Below, piece after piece: positions 18,347 through 29,963 of a DNA stretch of 64,000 bases (positions are counted from its first letter, which is position 1; each line of letters begins with the position of its first letter). The notes below the pieces were generated by a model that saw only the letters and a program-made list of their open reading frames with translations, did not search any database and was not told the DNA's origin. The DNA lies in contig JAPFFF010000050.1 in assembly GCA_039105265.1 (NCBI GenBank), forward strand, positions 1,116,001-1,180,000, given 5' to 3'. Source of the stretch: Tritrichomonas musculus. Taxonomy: Eukaryota; Parabasalia; Tritrichomonadida; Tritrichomonadidae. The position numbers and the translations under genes were made by a program.

Positions 18347-21300
18347 ATGGATGAAAATCAACAACCTGAACAAAATCAACAACCTGAACAATTAACAGAT
18401 GAACAACTCCTTGCAAAATATCAAGAAGCAAAACAAGATTTATTAAATAATAAGGGTGGTGTTATAAGTAAATATGGTGGATATATATTTCCTGATGAAG
18501 ATAGTAGACAAGAATTTGATTGGTTGTATGATGCATGTTGTAAAGTATCGAATGAACCACCAAAATTAAATACAGTAATTAATTATTATCAAAAACATCC
18601 AAAGGAAATAGAGAATGAATGGATTGATTTGATTGAATACACTCGAGTAGTTTTAGATTTTACGATTAACAGTGAAGTCAGAAATATTTATTGCCCTGGA
18701 TTCGGTATTGCAGAAATTGATAAAGAATTTCAAATATGTAAAACCAATAATAAATCTCTACTGGATAGTTTGGAAAATTTTCGAAAATATAGATTGGACA
18801 GACTTTTTAAAGTATTTGGAATAGATGATGAGGAAATAAAAGAATGGAAAAGTAATTATCAAAGTGGGGGAGAATATCTTGGGTGGACAGAATTGGAAGC
18901 TGCTTTTTGGTGGAGTGTTTGTCAACGCATTTATCGATTTAATGGAAAATATGAAATTGATTATCTTGTTAAAATTTTAGAGATTAGAGATCCACTCGCA
19001 GATATTGTTTCATTTCGCGGAATCAGTTATCATCAAGAAATGGTCAAATTTTATTTAACAATGAAGGATGATATTCTGAATATTAATTTCAACATTTTGA
19101 CTGGTTTAATTCAAAATCAAGATTTGAATACAATGGTTAATTACTTCAGATCAAAAATAACTCGAACAAGTCCGGCAGGAAATCAAATTATTTGTCCAAA
19201 AGAATTGTTTGACATAAGAGTATGGGATTATTATCAAGATGCAGCAAATAATACCATAAAAGACGTATTTTCAAAATTGAAGTTGTTAGAAGAAAAATTT
19301 ATTGAGTTGGAAGCACTTGGATGGAAAAATACATATATTGTTTACACATGGACTTTTTATAAATTGAGAGAGCAAAACATTCGTTATCTCGAACCTGATA
19401 ATGCAATTAATACATTTATTGATCTTACAAATATCTTACCCACACTCGGAACAGATGATTGTTTAAAATTATTATATGTTCCAGGAATCGAAACAACATA
19501 TAATGCAATCGCTAAGCTGACTGATACACAAATAACTGCATTTAGAATCGACACTCAAAAATCTAAAAATTATCAAAGAATTTTAGAAGCTCAGAGAATA
19601 AAGAAAAGAGCAATTTATGATTTAATTAGAGAGATTTATGCTGTAAAAAATCCAAACGTACAAGGTCAATTAACAGTAGACCAAGTAGATCAAATTTATT
19701 ATACAAAATTCAACGAAAGATATAAAAATAATCAAGATCCATCTCAAATAAATGAACATATTCTAGATGAATTACAAAATGAATATAAAGAAATATCTCC
19801 TGAAAAAGCAAAATTGAAAATCGAAGAATTCCAAAAACAGAGGTTATGGTCAAATGAAGAACTTTGGAGATTTTGTGTTATGTTTAACTATGCAAAAGGC
19901 ATTGAGACAAGTGGAGATGCTGATATATTATGTGATTCGTTAAGTCAAGAATATGATTTGAATTATTATGCTGCTAATGAATTTTTACAAGATACATTGG
20001 ATCAATCAAATCCGATAGAAAAGGAAAAATATATCGAAGCAGAAATCGTAGCAATGCATGTTAATCTAATATTTATAAAAGAAAAGGATGGTTATTCTAG
20101 ACAAAAATTTTGGTTCGGCTTTTATAATAATATCCCACAATTACAAGAAACAAAAGAACATGAAGTAAATGAAGCAATTCAAGGATTAGGTCCGCAAAAT
20201 TTGACAGATGAGCAACAATTTACACAAAAACATAATTTGACAATGAAGTGGTATCGAAAAGAATATCAGAGAAAAAAGGATGAATTCAAGAAATTTTTAA
20301 CAGATCATCCAGGACAACAATTTGAAACATTCGCAATTTTCCATGATCAATATCAAGAAGAAATGATGAAAAGAGAAAAAAAGCAAAATGAAGAAGATGA
20401 GGCATTTGCAAAAGAAATCCAAGATTCAATAGAAATTCCAGAAAGAAAATTAGAGGCTATCGTTCAAGAATCAAATATGGAAATAGAGAATCCAGAAAGG
20501 GTTAAAGAAATAAAAAAACAATCTTTGCTTTTAGAAAAGGATGAATTATTAGAAGAATATAAGCAAAAGTGTTTATCCTTTTTTGAGGAGAACTCATATG
20601 GTTTACCATGGATTCAAATATCGAATTGGGCAAATTTAGATAACGAAATATCAGGAATTCAAAAGTTAATAGCAGAGGAGACAATACAGACGATTGACGA
20701 ATTACAAGCATGTATGAGTGAACATTCACGAAATATGATTGATAATTGGATAAAAGTGATTGGAAAATTTTATTTAAAATTTGAGAATAACATTCAAACT
20801 ACAAATGAAACATTGGACGCAGAATTGGGAAAACTAACAATTGTTAAACAAGCAGATAATCATTATGCGAAAGATGACTTAGAAAAAATATTAACTTTAT
20901 TGAATAGATCATTTCAAGATATTCGTTTAATCGTTAATGAAGAATTTGATTCATTATATCGTATGACAGGAAATACAACAAATTTAGATGCAGAATCATA
21001 TTATCAGAAAAAAATAATTCAAAAATTAAATAATGATTTTATAACAAGAGGTGAAGTACCAACGAAAATAGAGGTTATTGAACAATTACAAAAAGGATCA
21101 GGATCAAAAATAGAAGAAGTAGAATTTCCACGATATCTTGGATTATATCAAAGTGCTGTGAACGAAATATTAAAGCCGTTTAATTTAAGTAAGAACAAGT
21201 TAACTGAATTTTATTCATTATTTGTTAAAGATGGATCTTGTCAAGCTTTGTTCAAAGCAGATAGAGAAAAACAATGGGAGAACAAATTAAATGAAACCTC

Positions 21301-24300
21301 AGAAATTGTTAAAAATTATCGAGATCGTTATGAACAATCGTTATCAAATCGAAAGAATATGATAAAGGATCTAATTCAAATAGAACAAGAAACAAGTAAA
21401 TATCGTCCAAATTCAAATTATAATCAAGCAGTAAGAAAAAGTGAATTGGAAGCTTTTTATATAAACGGTGATCAAATTACAAAAGATTTGGACGAGGATT
21501 TATCTCGTAGATTGAATCTCGCAATTCAAGAGAATGATATCGAACAGAAAGAAAATAAGAAAAAGAAGGTGTTGTCAATGTTAGAGAGTCATGGATTACA
21601 AGTTGATGACGATACTCTGGAAAGATATACGGCAATATATAATGATAAAGAAGGAAAACGAGCCGTGGAACAAGATATTACAAATGCAAAGACTACATTA
21701 ACAAATAAATTAAAATCAGATGTACAATCAAAAATAACAGAAAATCTTATCAAAATTAATCAAATCGCTGAAAAAGTTCCAGGGGTTAGCTCAGTTGATG
21801 AAAATACAATCTTACAAAATGTTACAAATAAAATTTTATCAAATCCTAATCAAATAAATACAATTATTGATGAGGAAGAAGAGAAATGGAAAGAAAAGTT
21901 GGAACAAGCATTAAAACAAGAAAATGATTATATGTCAGCAAAAATCGTCGAGATATTAAGACAATCAAAGAGAAAATTTGACCAAAATGATGTTATACAA
22001 ATAAGATCTCAATTTATTAAACAAAATGATATTCCGACTAAAGAAGCACAATTTGAAGAATGGCAAAGATCATGGATTGCTTCAAAACAAGATATTGATA
22101 AGAAAATGGGAGAAATAATAACAATAATAGCACAAAGAGCAAATCTAGAAGGTCAACCATTTGATCAACAGAAAGAAGAGAATGAAATATTTATAAAGGA
22201 TATTGAATCAGAAACCGAACAAAGTAAAGCCTTAGAAAAATTACAAAATCGGCTCAATAATGAAAAATCTCTATTGAAATCTGTTCAAGATAAAAAGAAA
22301 CTTGAGAATTTAAAAGTTCAAGTACAACATGCTTATGGAAGTGAATTTACTGATAACTTTTGGAATGGAATATTAGTCGATCAGAAAATTGAAAATAAAG
22401 AAGAGTATATCAAAGAATTAATTAAAAATAAGAATACAGAAAAAGGAAAAGAAGATGAGAATTTGAAAAATGCTATTAACGAAAGTTTTACAACTCTATT
22501 TCCTGATTGGGATATCAATCAGTATCGTTTTGATCATTTAGTTCAATACTTAGTTTTGTATACACCAAATGTAGAAACAAAAGCTGATTTATTAAAATAT
22601 ATGAATGATCATAAGGAAGATTTCTTCAGGGGAGGAATTGTAATGAAACGTTGGAATAAATATTCATATAACAATAAAAAAATAGGGTTTCAATCATTAA
22701 TTGACTATCGTTATAATTTAGACGAAATCTTTAATATGTTAAAGAGATACCAAGCTGAAATTCAAATTTTCGAATATTCACCTATTAAAATTATTGAATT
22801 GAAAAATGTTTCACCTCCGTTAAAATCAGATGGTCAACCAGATTATAATCAAATTATAACTAATTACCAAAATATCGTTCAACAATACCAAAATTTAGAA
22901 AGACAAAAGAAAAATGATCAGGCCTTTTATCAAGAATTCAACGAACGAACAAAAAAGATTCATGACAAAGAACAAAAAGATGACTTATTCAAAGAAGTTG
23001 TTGGCCATTGTAATAATTCAGGAGATATTCAACAATACTTGAATGCACGAACTTATTACATTTCTATGGGTCATGATATGGATAAGTATTTTGATAGATT
23101 AGAATTTGAAAAAGTTTATAAAAGTTATGAAGGAAAAGAAAATATGAATTTAAAAATGGACGTAATCATTGGAAATACAAAAGCAGAAGATATTCCTCAA
23201 ATCAATATGCTCGAACAAGAATTACATAATCTTTATCCAACTCGATTTACTGACAAGAGATTTCGTGATGTAAAAATGACTTATTTCCCTCAGAATGGTT
23301 CTGCATATAAATTTTATTTAGAGTCTGAATTAGCTTATGACAAATATAAAAAATATCATGAAAAACAAAGTCATTTTCCAACATTTATGGATTATTTTCA
23401 AAATCAGACAAATGGTGATTTATCAACTCATGGACAGTATTTTCAAGATGAGGTTGCAGATATCGAAGAAACAGAACGTGTTTTATCTTTGAATGATAAC
23501 ATAAATAACAAAATAAGAGAATTGAATGAATTTTTACCGAATGATGATCAATATTCAATAAAAAGAATAGCAGCTGCTTGGAGAAATAAAAATGTTGTTC
23601 AAGTTGGTGAATCTTTACAAAATATGATTAATAATCAAATCAATGGAAGAGATACGAATGCTAATTTGGATCAAGCTTTAATGATTTGGAAACAACATTT
23701 TCCTGAGGATCTCAAAAGTCCATCTGATTGGAGAATGGAATGGGAAGGAAATTATAATGCTATCAATGCGATAAATAAATTAGGTGCGTTGTATGAATTT
23801 TATTATAAAACTCATCCTTGGGAAGGTGTTAATTTAAAGAAATTTGTAAGAGAGAAAGCGAAGGATTCAATCACAGAAGCTCAAAAAATACTTCAAGATT
23901 ATTATGATAAAAATTATCACAATTATTCTGTCACTTGGGATCAAAGTAGTGTGTTTCATGATTATCTTGAAAAATATTCAAAAGCATTTGGACGAAATTA
24001 TGTTGAAGCTTGGGGACATTTGTATGGAAAATTCAATGGAGATTTGAATGAATGTATTGATTTCTTTGAGAGTTATGAAAAAGTGAAGAAAATAAATGAG
24101 AAATTTCCGAAAAAAGGTAATAAATTATATAACGACGTCATTCAATACTTTAATGAATACATGAAAATGACAGATCCAACAGTCAAATCTGCTTATCGAA
24201 AGAATTGGCAAGAGAAATATGATTCCTATAAGAAAACTTCAAAAACTTGGTCAACTGATAGTAACTATAAGAAAGCAAGAGAATTGTTAGCGAAAATAAA

Positions 24301-27300
24301 ACCACAATATGTTTCTTATATAACTCAACCTGATTTAACTTGGACAAATGAAGAAATGTATGCAAACTATTTAATTCCTATTGTTTCAACATATTACAAA
24401 CAATTAAACAATGGAAAAGATTATTCAATGACAGGTCAAGAAAAAGATTCAACATTATTTGATCAAATTTTGGCGAAAGTGGAAGAAAAAGAACAAGATG
24501 AAGAAACGTGGGGAAAATCAGATGTTGAAGCAACATTTGAATCATATAAATCAACAAATCAAATAGATTCAACATTAACATATAAACAATTGAAAGACAA
24601 ATATAAAACTCCTGAAAAAGCTCGAATTGCTATTGAAATTGATAAATATAGAAAATTAATTAAAAATAGATTCTCTATATTTGATGAAGATTTGCCAGGT
24701 GATACTCGTTTTACTGGATATCATGAGACAGCCTTAGATTCAGAAGAAAGATTAGCTTGGTGTCGAAAATTTTATAGTCAAATAACACAAAATTATGCAC
24801 AATCATGGAATTCACCTGCATTCAATGAAATTTGGCATAAATATCGATATTATCATAATGATGATGAACAAACATCTTCAATAGAAAAGACAGCCGCGTT
24901 ATATAATTTTGACTATAATAAAGGTAAAACTGATTTAAATTATAAATATCATTTAGATTTATATAATGACACATTCAAGAAAAAATATACTGTTAAAACA
25001 AAGAAGGATAAATATATTTCATTAACAAGTGATAAAGCAGGTGAGTTGACTGATGAACAGAAAGAACAAGTGATAGATATTATTCAAACAGCTGTTCGTG
25101 GTTATAATCAATATCGAAGTGATGAATTTCAAAATGCGTTATTAACGCTTAATAGACATGCTGATCGTGAATGGACAATTCATGATATAGTGCTTGAATA
25201 TGAAGATAACTATCAAGGAGCATTATTCTTTTGTCAATGTCAAACTTTGAAATACAAATTAATTGCTTTACTTCCAGATAAGGTCACAGAAATAAACGAA
25301 ATTCCGAATTCAACGGATGGAAAGACAAAATTAGAAAAAATGTTACGTGAAGCTGAAAAAGATGAGAGGTCATTTTTCTCTGTGACTTTTCAAGATCTAC
25401 TCCGTCATTATAATCATATTACACAAGAAGTTCACGATGTTGATTCAATCAGAGACAAATTAGGAAAAAATTTCAAAGATTGTACAAATCGAATGAAGAT
25501 TGAATTAATCAAATATGAATTAGAAACCGTATACGAATATCCAAAAGTGAAACTCAATGCAATCAATGGTGACAATTGGGAACAAATATTAGATAAATTA
25601 GAACGATTACAAAATGAGTTGAATTTAAAAATTAATAAATTCGGAGGAGATACAGTTGTCACTCGATATTGGAATGAATATGCAAGAACAGGGAATGCAT
25701 TTAGTGATATCACAGAACTTTTGAAATATAAAGAATATGATATAGATGAGGCAAAGTATGAATTCTTATCAAAAATATGGGAAAAATGGTCAGGACAAAA
25801 AGATGATCTCAAAGGAACAACACTGAAAGAAAAAATCAAAAACTTACAGATATTATGTGATGCTTATTTTGATAAATATAATAGATTCCGAAGTGATCCC
25901 GTATTGATACAATTAATAAATGATCACTCTAATAAAGTTACTTGGGAAACTCTCATAAACAAATTTCAAACAGAAACAAATGTAGAAAAAGCAGTGTTTG
26001 ATGCAAGAGCTTATGTTGCTAATGAAATGAATCGTGACCAATATGCAGTTATGCTACGAGATTTGGGTGAAACGGACAATGACTATTTAAAAATTGAAGA
26101 CCCTCAACAACTTTTCAAATATTTGGAAGATAAGATTCAGAGATATCATGAAAATAGAACAAAATGGACAACGTTAGATGCTGATAGACAGATTTGGAAT
26201 TCGAATCATAAAGAAGATAAACTACCTGAATGGCAAAATGCTTATAAAAAATGGAAAGGTGATTGGGATAATGCATACGAAGCACTTCGTGCAAATGCGT
26301 TAAGTGTTTGGTATAAAAATGAGTTTGGTAAGGATTATGTATCAGATAAAACGAATAAAGAAAAAGTTATCACATTAACTGATTTAAAGAATCGATATGA
26401 CTCACATTATAAAGGAGTTGGGAAATGGAGGAGATATTGGAAAGATTATGACAAAAGATTCGAAAAGAAAACGACTTTTGAAGAGATTGTTAACTTATTT
26501 CAAGATGATGTTGACGCTGCAGAAGACTATTTTCTTTATCATATTATGAGAAGCAAATATAAAAATCAATTTGGTAAAGAGTTTGATGATCTGAAGAATC
26601 CAACACGAGAAGATATAAAAGATTTAGAAATTGAGGTGAAAAGATTAGATAAAGCTAAAAATAAAGCAGCTAATGACCAAAAACTAAGAGACTTATTTGA
26701 AGAATATCAAAGAAAATATCCAGAATCCGATACTGCTGTAGTTTCAACAATACGTTCAATGTTGAACCAACATAATATGAATGTTGAAGAAACTAAATAT
26801 TATCTAGAACTGAAAAATATTATCAAAGATTTTGAAACGAAATATAATTATGTAATTTCTGATCACGATCTCATGGAAGGTGAGTATGGATCAACAAAAG
26901 AAGCTCAAATAAAGAAATTAAAAGTTGAATATCAAAGATTTGAAAATGAATATGATAAATTACAAAACTTTCCAAAAATCAAAGAATATTTAGAAATTTA
27001 TAATGATGATTTAGGTGAAGGAAAGAGTTTATTAGATTTGTTTAATAAAGAAGAGAATGATCATAATGCTTACAAAACTTATTATGAAATATTGATAACT
27101 GTTCATAACAAAAAGAATCCGAATAAAGCAAAAGATATCAACCAGAAACCTCAAAGTTATTCAAGAGCATGTGATGATTTGAAATTAGAAGTTGAAAATA
27201 TTCTTGAAGCAATTAGAAAATTCGGTGGAAACAAACAATGGTCAAAATTAACAAATGCAGAGAAAGATGAAATTGTGAAAGAATATAAAAATACCGAATA

Positions 27301-29926
27301 TGGTCACGTTCGAATGGCAATGAAGAAAGATATTGAAAATTATAACAAAAAGAATGATAACGAATTTAATTTCGAAGTCGAACGGAAAAAGTTTGAGAAG
27401 AAAGGGAAAGATTTATCATTACTTAATAATTATGTGAAAGCTGCTTTACAATATTCATATGATGAAAATTTAGATGATCTCATAAGTGAATTCAATGCAA
27501 ATATTGACGATGAAAAATTGAAATTAGATTCAGAAAAACTTCAAACATACACAAATGCTTATGAAATTGTTAAATATTGTAAATTAACTCCATTACAGAA
27601 AAGATATGAAACTGCTTTTGGCCAAAAAATAACTTTGGATCAAATGATGTATTACCCATATAAAATTCGTGATAAGGTTCAATGGAACATTCAAAACGAG
27701 AAAGATTTACAATTTGATATTGAGACAGCTTATCATGCAAATCTTGCAAGAATTGTTCATAAGGAATCTCTAGAATTTCAAGGAATACCAAGAAAAGAAC
27801 AAGAAACATATGAAGAATATATTGATAATTTACGATATAATCCAGCTACTCAACAACATGATAAAATTTCAGAAGACGAATTGATTGGTGAATATCAAAT
27901 AGCGTTTAAATCCTTTGAGAAAGAAAAAACTGACACAGAAAAGAAAATAATTGAAAACATCGATGCAATAAATAAAAATTTGGAAGAAGGTTCAAAAGTG
28001 ACAAAAGATGAGTTGAAAGGATTAACATATTCAGCAAAAGATTTGGATTATGTGAACGCAATTTTAGACTTCAAACCATTATATGAAAATCATTTTGGAA
28101 AAACAAAAATAAATGTAAAAGATATTGTTAATAAATTTGCACCAGATAAGAAAAATATCGATTGGGTATATGTTTTAGAAAGTATTGCATTTATACCAAT
28201 TTTAGATGATCATAATGCACTTCAAAAGAAGAAAGGAACAATGAAAACAGAAGATGTTGCATTTGTTCATCAAAGTTATATCGAACCAGAAATAGCAAAA
28301 AGAACAGATAAAAAAGTGACAGTAGATGATATTCGAAATGCATATATCAAATATAAAGAAAAAGTCAATACCGAAAAGAAAGAATTTTTCAAGAATCTAT
28401 TAGAAGAATATCATAAACATATCGATGATAGTTCTGAAACATATGAAAAGCTAGCTGAGTTATATCCGTCATTGGATGATTTAGAAAGATATTTGAAATT
28501 GAATCGCTATATTGCAAAGACGAATAAATATTATCGAGATCTGAAAACAAATTATAAGAAAGAAAATACTCTCTTAAAATATGATGATTATAAAGATAAA
28601 CCATTGAATAATTTGGAACCAAGTATCATTCTTTTGCAACAAAAAGAGAATGAAGCAAAGAAACAATGGGATGATGAGAAAGCAAAAGATGATAAAGAGA
28701 AAGAACATAAAAAGAAAGTCGAAGAGAAATTAAAAGATTTGAATTCGTATCGTCGAAAAATAAATATGACTGAAATTGGATTTGAAAGATTTAAGAATCA
28801 AGATACTGAAACTGCATTACATGAAATTCAAAATATGATAAATGAAGCTCAAGAAAAAGAAAGACAACAAAATCAAAATAATGGTAATACAATTGGTGGT
28901 GCATTAAGAAATACTGGGTATACAAATCCATTCAATAAGCCCGCAACAACACCAACCACAACAACAACACCAACAACCACAACAACAACACCAACAACCA
29001 CAAATACAGATTTAACAATTAATGATGATTCAGAAAAGAAAGAAGAGAATGTTTGGGCTAAACGTTATGAAGGTGGAATTACAAGTTTAATTCAACAAAG
29101 TTCGAAAGGTAATGTATCAATACGTCAATTATTGTTAGAACAACAAAAGAAAAATAAATTAAACGGAAAAACATCAATTATGTCTCAATTTAATGAAAAT
29201 CTTCCTCCTAAACCTGTTGTTCCATATCAAACAAATTCAAATATAAATAATTTATTTTCATCTAAAACAACAATGACAGAAGAGAAAGAAACACCAATAG
29301 AAAAGAAACCATTAGTAAGTCCAATATCTGAAAAACCAATGACAATGACAAAAATTGAACCAGGAAAGAAAATTAACTTATTACCAACAAAAGTTGACGA
29401 ACCAGAAGTAATTCAAACAAAATCAATGACTCAAATTTTACCAAGAAGAGGTCGGAAAAATGCACCATTACGATTTAAAGTATTGGCTCAAAAACAGAAA
29501 CCAATTGAAACAAAAATTGAGGAAAAGATTGATGATGATGATGTTGAGGAAGTTAAACCAAAGAAACCAACAATTAATACAAAAACTAAAGGAAATAAGA
29601 ATTTGAAGAAACAAAAATCAGAAAGAAGTAAACTTTTGAAAAAGAAGAAGAAAGAACCAAAAAATAAATTTGATATTGATATTGAAGCGAAAACAAAACC
29701 AAAAATAATTGATGAAAAAAGTACAATCGACAAACTGGATCTATCAAAAACAAAACCCGTGAAACCTATTATTGAACCTGTAAAACCTATTATTGAACCT
29801 GTAAAACCTATTATTGAACCTGTAAAACCTATTATTGAACCTGTAAAACCTATTATCACATCTGAAACTCCAAGTGTTATTTCAAATAATCCTCAATTAA
29901 TGAAGTTCATGAATTCAAAGCTTTAA
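18347..29926 (+). CDS. Giant protein of 3,859 residues, helical repeats and basic tail
   Basis: One uninterrupted frame of 11.6 kb takes up a quarter of the element. The protein is soluble and rich in Lys, Glu, Asn, Asp and Tyr. From about residue 1 to 3,480 it consists of degenerate helical units with a recurring pattern of an entry helix, an Asp/Tyr-rich turn and a Tyr..Phe-Gly helix (e.g. FEEIVNLFQDDVDAAEDYF, then YKNQFGKEFDDL). Then come a Thr/Pro linker (about 3,533-3,555), a disordered segment, a Lys-rich patch (about 3,748-3,778) and four PIIEPVK repeats (about 3,807-3,835). Its position ahead of the packaging ATPase and capsid genes, and the T-rich leader TTTATTTTTATTGAAAA before the ATG, suggest a virion or assembly protein such as a tape-measure, tegument or core scaffold. 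No known domain recognised. Confidence 0.75.
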   Translation: MDENQQPEQNQQPEQLTDEQLLAKYQEAKQDLLNNKGGVISKYGGYIFPDEDSRQEFDWLYDACCKVSNEPPKLNTVINYYQKHPKEIENEWIDLIEYTRVVLDFTINSEVRNIYCPGFGIAEIDKEFQICKTNNKSLLDSLENFRKYRLDRLFKVFGIDDEEIKEWKSNYQSGGEYLGWTELEAAFWWSVCQRIYRFNGKYEIDYLVKILEIRDPLADIVSFRGISYHQEMVKFYLTMKDDILNINFNILTGLIQNQDLNTMVNYFRSKITRTSPAGNQIICPKELFDIRVWDYYQDAANNTIKDVFSKLKLLEEKFIELEALGWKNTYIVYTWTFYKLREQNIRYLEPDNAINTFIDLTNILPTLGTDDCLKLLYVPGIETTYNAIAKLTDTQITAFRIDTQKSKNYQRILEAQRIKKRAIYDLIREIYAVKNPNVQGQLTVDQVDQIYYTKFNERYKNNQDPSQINEHILDELQNEYKEISPEKAKLKIEEFQKQRLWSNEELWRFCVMFNYAKGIETSGDADILCDSLSQEYDLNYYAANEFLQDTLDQSNPIEKEKYIEAEIVAMHVNLIFIKEKDGYSRQKFWFGFYNNIPQLQETKEHEVNEAIQGLGPQNLTDEQQFTQKHNLTMKWYRKEYQRKKDEFKKFLTDHPGQQFETFAIFHDQYQEEMMKREKKQNEEDEAFAKEIQDSIEIPERKLEAIVQESNMEIENPERVKEIKKQSLLLEKDELLEEYKQKCLSFFEENSYGLPWIQISNWANLDNEISGIQKLIAEETIQTIDELQACMSEHSRNMIDNWIKVIGKFYLKFENNIQTTNETLDAELGKLTIVKQADNHYAKDDLEKILTLLNRSFQDIRLIVNEEFDSLYRMTGNTTNLDAESYYQKKIIQKLNNDFITRGEVPTKIEVIEQLQKGSGSKIEEVEFPRYLGLYQSAVNEILKPFNLSKNKLTEFYSLFVKDGSCQALFKADREKQWENKLNETSEIVKNYRDRYEQSLSNRKNMIKDLIQIEQETSKYRPNSNYNQAVRKSELEAFYINGDQITKDLDEDLSRRLNLAIQENDIEQKENKKKKVLSMLESHGLQVDDDTLERYTAIYNDKEGKRAVEQDITNAKTTLTNKLKSDVQSKITENLIKINQIAEKVPGVSSVDENTILQNVTNKILSNPNQINTIIDEEEEKWKEKLEQALKQENDYMSAKIVEILRQSKRKFDQNDVIQIRSQFIKQNDIPTKEAQFEEWQRSWIASKQDIDKKMGEIITIIAQRANLEGQPFDQQKEENEIFIKDIESETEQSKALEKLQNRLNNEKSLLKSVQDKKKLENLKVQVQHAYGSEFTDNFWNGILVDQKIENKEEYIKELIKNKNTEKGKEDENLKNAINESFTTLFPDWDINQYRFDHLVQYLVLYTPNVETKADLLKYMNDHKEDFFRGGIVMKRWNKYSYNNKKIGFQSLIDYRYNLDEIFNMLKRYQAEIQIFEYSPIKIIELKNVSPPLKSDGQPDYNQIITNYQNIVQQYQNLERQKKNDQAFYQEFNERTKKIHDKEQKDDLFKEVVGHCNNSGDIQQYLNARTYYISMGHDMDKYFDRLEFEKVYKSYEGKENMNLKMDVIIGNTKAEDIPQINMLEQELHNLYPTRFTDKRFRDVKMTYFPQNGSAYKFYLESELAYDKYKKYHEKQSHFPTFMDYFQNQTNGDLSTHGQYFQDEVADIEETERVLSLNDNINNKIRELNEFLPNDDQYSIKRIAAAWRNKNVVQVGESLQNMINNQINGRDTNANLDQALMIWKQHFPEDLKSPSDWRMEWEGNYNAINAINKLGALYEFYYKTHPWEGVNLKKFVREKAKDSITEAQKILQDYYDKNYHNYSVTWDQSSVFHDYLEKYSKAFGRNYVEAWGHLYGKFNGDLNECIDFFESYEKVKKINEKFPKKGNKLYNDVIQYFNEYMKMTDPTVKSAYRKNWQEKYDSYKKTSKTWSTDSNYKKARELLAKIKPQYVSYITQPDLTWTNEEMYANYLIPIVSTYYKQLNNGKDYSMTGQEKDSTLFDQILAKVEEKEQDEETWGKSDVEATFESYKSTNQIDSTLTYKQLKDKYKTPEKARIAIEIDKYRKLIKNRFSIFDEDLPGDTRFTGYHETALDSEERLAWCRKFYSQITQNYAQSWNSPAFNEIWHKYRYYHNDDEQTSSIEKTAALYNFDYNKGKTDLNYKYHLDLYNDTFKKKYTVKTKKDKYISLTSDKAGELTDEQKEQVIDIIQTAVRGYNQYRSDEFQNALLTLNRHADREWTIHDIVLEYEDNYQGALFFCQCQTLKYKLIALLPDKVTEINEIPNSTDGKTKLEKMLREAEKDERSFFSVTFQDLLRHYNHITQEVHDVDSIRDKLGKNFKDCTNRMKIELIKYELETVYEYPKVKLNAINGDNWEQILDKLERLQNELNLKINKFGGDTVVTRYWNEYARTGNAFSDITELLKYKEYDIDEAKYEFLSKIWEKWSGQKDDLKGTTLKEKIKNLQILCDAYFDKYNRFRSDPVLIQLINDHSNKVTWETLINKFQTETNVEKAVFDARAYVANEMNRDQYAVMLRDLGETDNDYLKIEDPQQLFKYLEDKIQRYHENRTKWTTLDADRQIWNSNHKEDKLPEWQNAYKKWKGDWDNAYEALRANALSVWYKNEFGKDYVSDKTNKEKVITLTDLKNRYDSHYKGVGKWRRYWKDYDKRFEKKTTFEEIVNLFQDDVDAAEDYFLYHIMRSKYKNQFGKEFDDLKNPTREDIKDLEIEVKRLDKAKNKAANDQKLRDLFEEYQRKYPESDTAVVSTIRSMLNQHNMNVEETKYYLELKNIIKDFETKYNYVISDHDLMEGEYGSTKEAQIKKLKVEYQRFENEYDKLQNFPKIKEYLEIYNDDLGEGKSLLDLFNKEENDHNAYKTYYEILITVHNKKNPNKAKDINQKPQSYSRACDDLKLEVENILEAIRKFGGNKQWSKLTNAEKDEIVKEYKNTEYGHVRMAMKKDIENYNKKNDNEFNFEVERKKFEKKGKDLSLLNNYVKAALQYSYDENLDDLISEFNANIDDEKLKLDSEKLQTYTNAYEIVKYCKLTPLQKRYETAFGQKITLDQMMYYPYKIRDKVQWNIQNEKDLQFDIETAYHANLARIVHKESLEFQGIPRKEQETYEEYIDNLRYNPATQQHDKISEDELIGEYQIAFKSFEKEKTDTEKKIIENIDAINKNLEEGSKVTKDELKGLTYSAKDLDYVNAILDFKPLYENHFGKTKINVKDIVNKFAPDKKNIDWVYVLESIAFIPILDDHNALQKKKGTMKTEDVAFVHQSYIEPEIAKRTDKKVTVDDIRNAYIKYKEKVNTEKKEFFKNLLEEYHKHIDDSSETYEKLAELYPSLDDLERYLKLNRYIAKTNKYYRDLKTNYKKENTLLKYDDYKDKPLNNLEPSIILLQQKENEAKKQWDDEKAKDDKEKEHKKKVEEKLKDLNSYRRKINMTEIGFERFKNQDTETALHEIQNMINEAQEKERQQNQNNGNTIGGALRNTGYTNPFNKPATTPTTTTTPTTTTTTPTTTNTDLTINDDSEKKEENVWAKRYEGGITSLIQQSSKGNVSIRQLLLEQQKKNKLNGKTSIMSQFNENLPPKPVVPYQTNSNINNLFSSKTTMTEEKETPIEKKPLVSPISEKPMTMTKIEPGKKINLLPTKVDEPEVIQTKSMTQILPRRGRKNAPLRFKVLAQKQKPIETKIEEKIDDDDVEEVKPKKPTINTKTKGNKNLKKQKSERSKLLKKKKKEPKNKFDIDIEAKTKPKIIDEKSTIDKLDLSKTKPVKPIIEPVKPIIEPVKPIIEPVKPIIEPVKPIITSETPSVISNNPQLMKFMNSKL
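29765..29857 (+). repeat. 21-bp tandem repeat coding PIIEPVK
   Basis: Four full units and a partial fifth of a 21-bp sequence (CCTATTATTGAACCTGTAAAA) lie in frame near the 3' end of the giant gene. The units are virtually identical at the DNA level, so the array expanded recently and its copy number is likely to vary between copies of the element. Confidence 0.95.
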
Positions 29927-29963
29927 ATTTATCTTCTTTGATTTTTATTTTTATTCAAAAATC

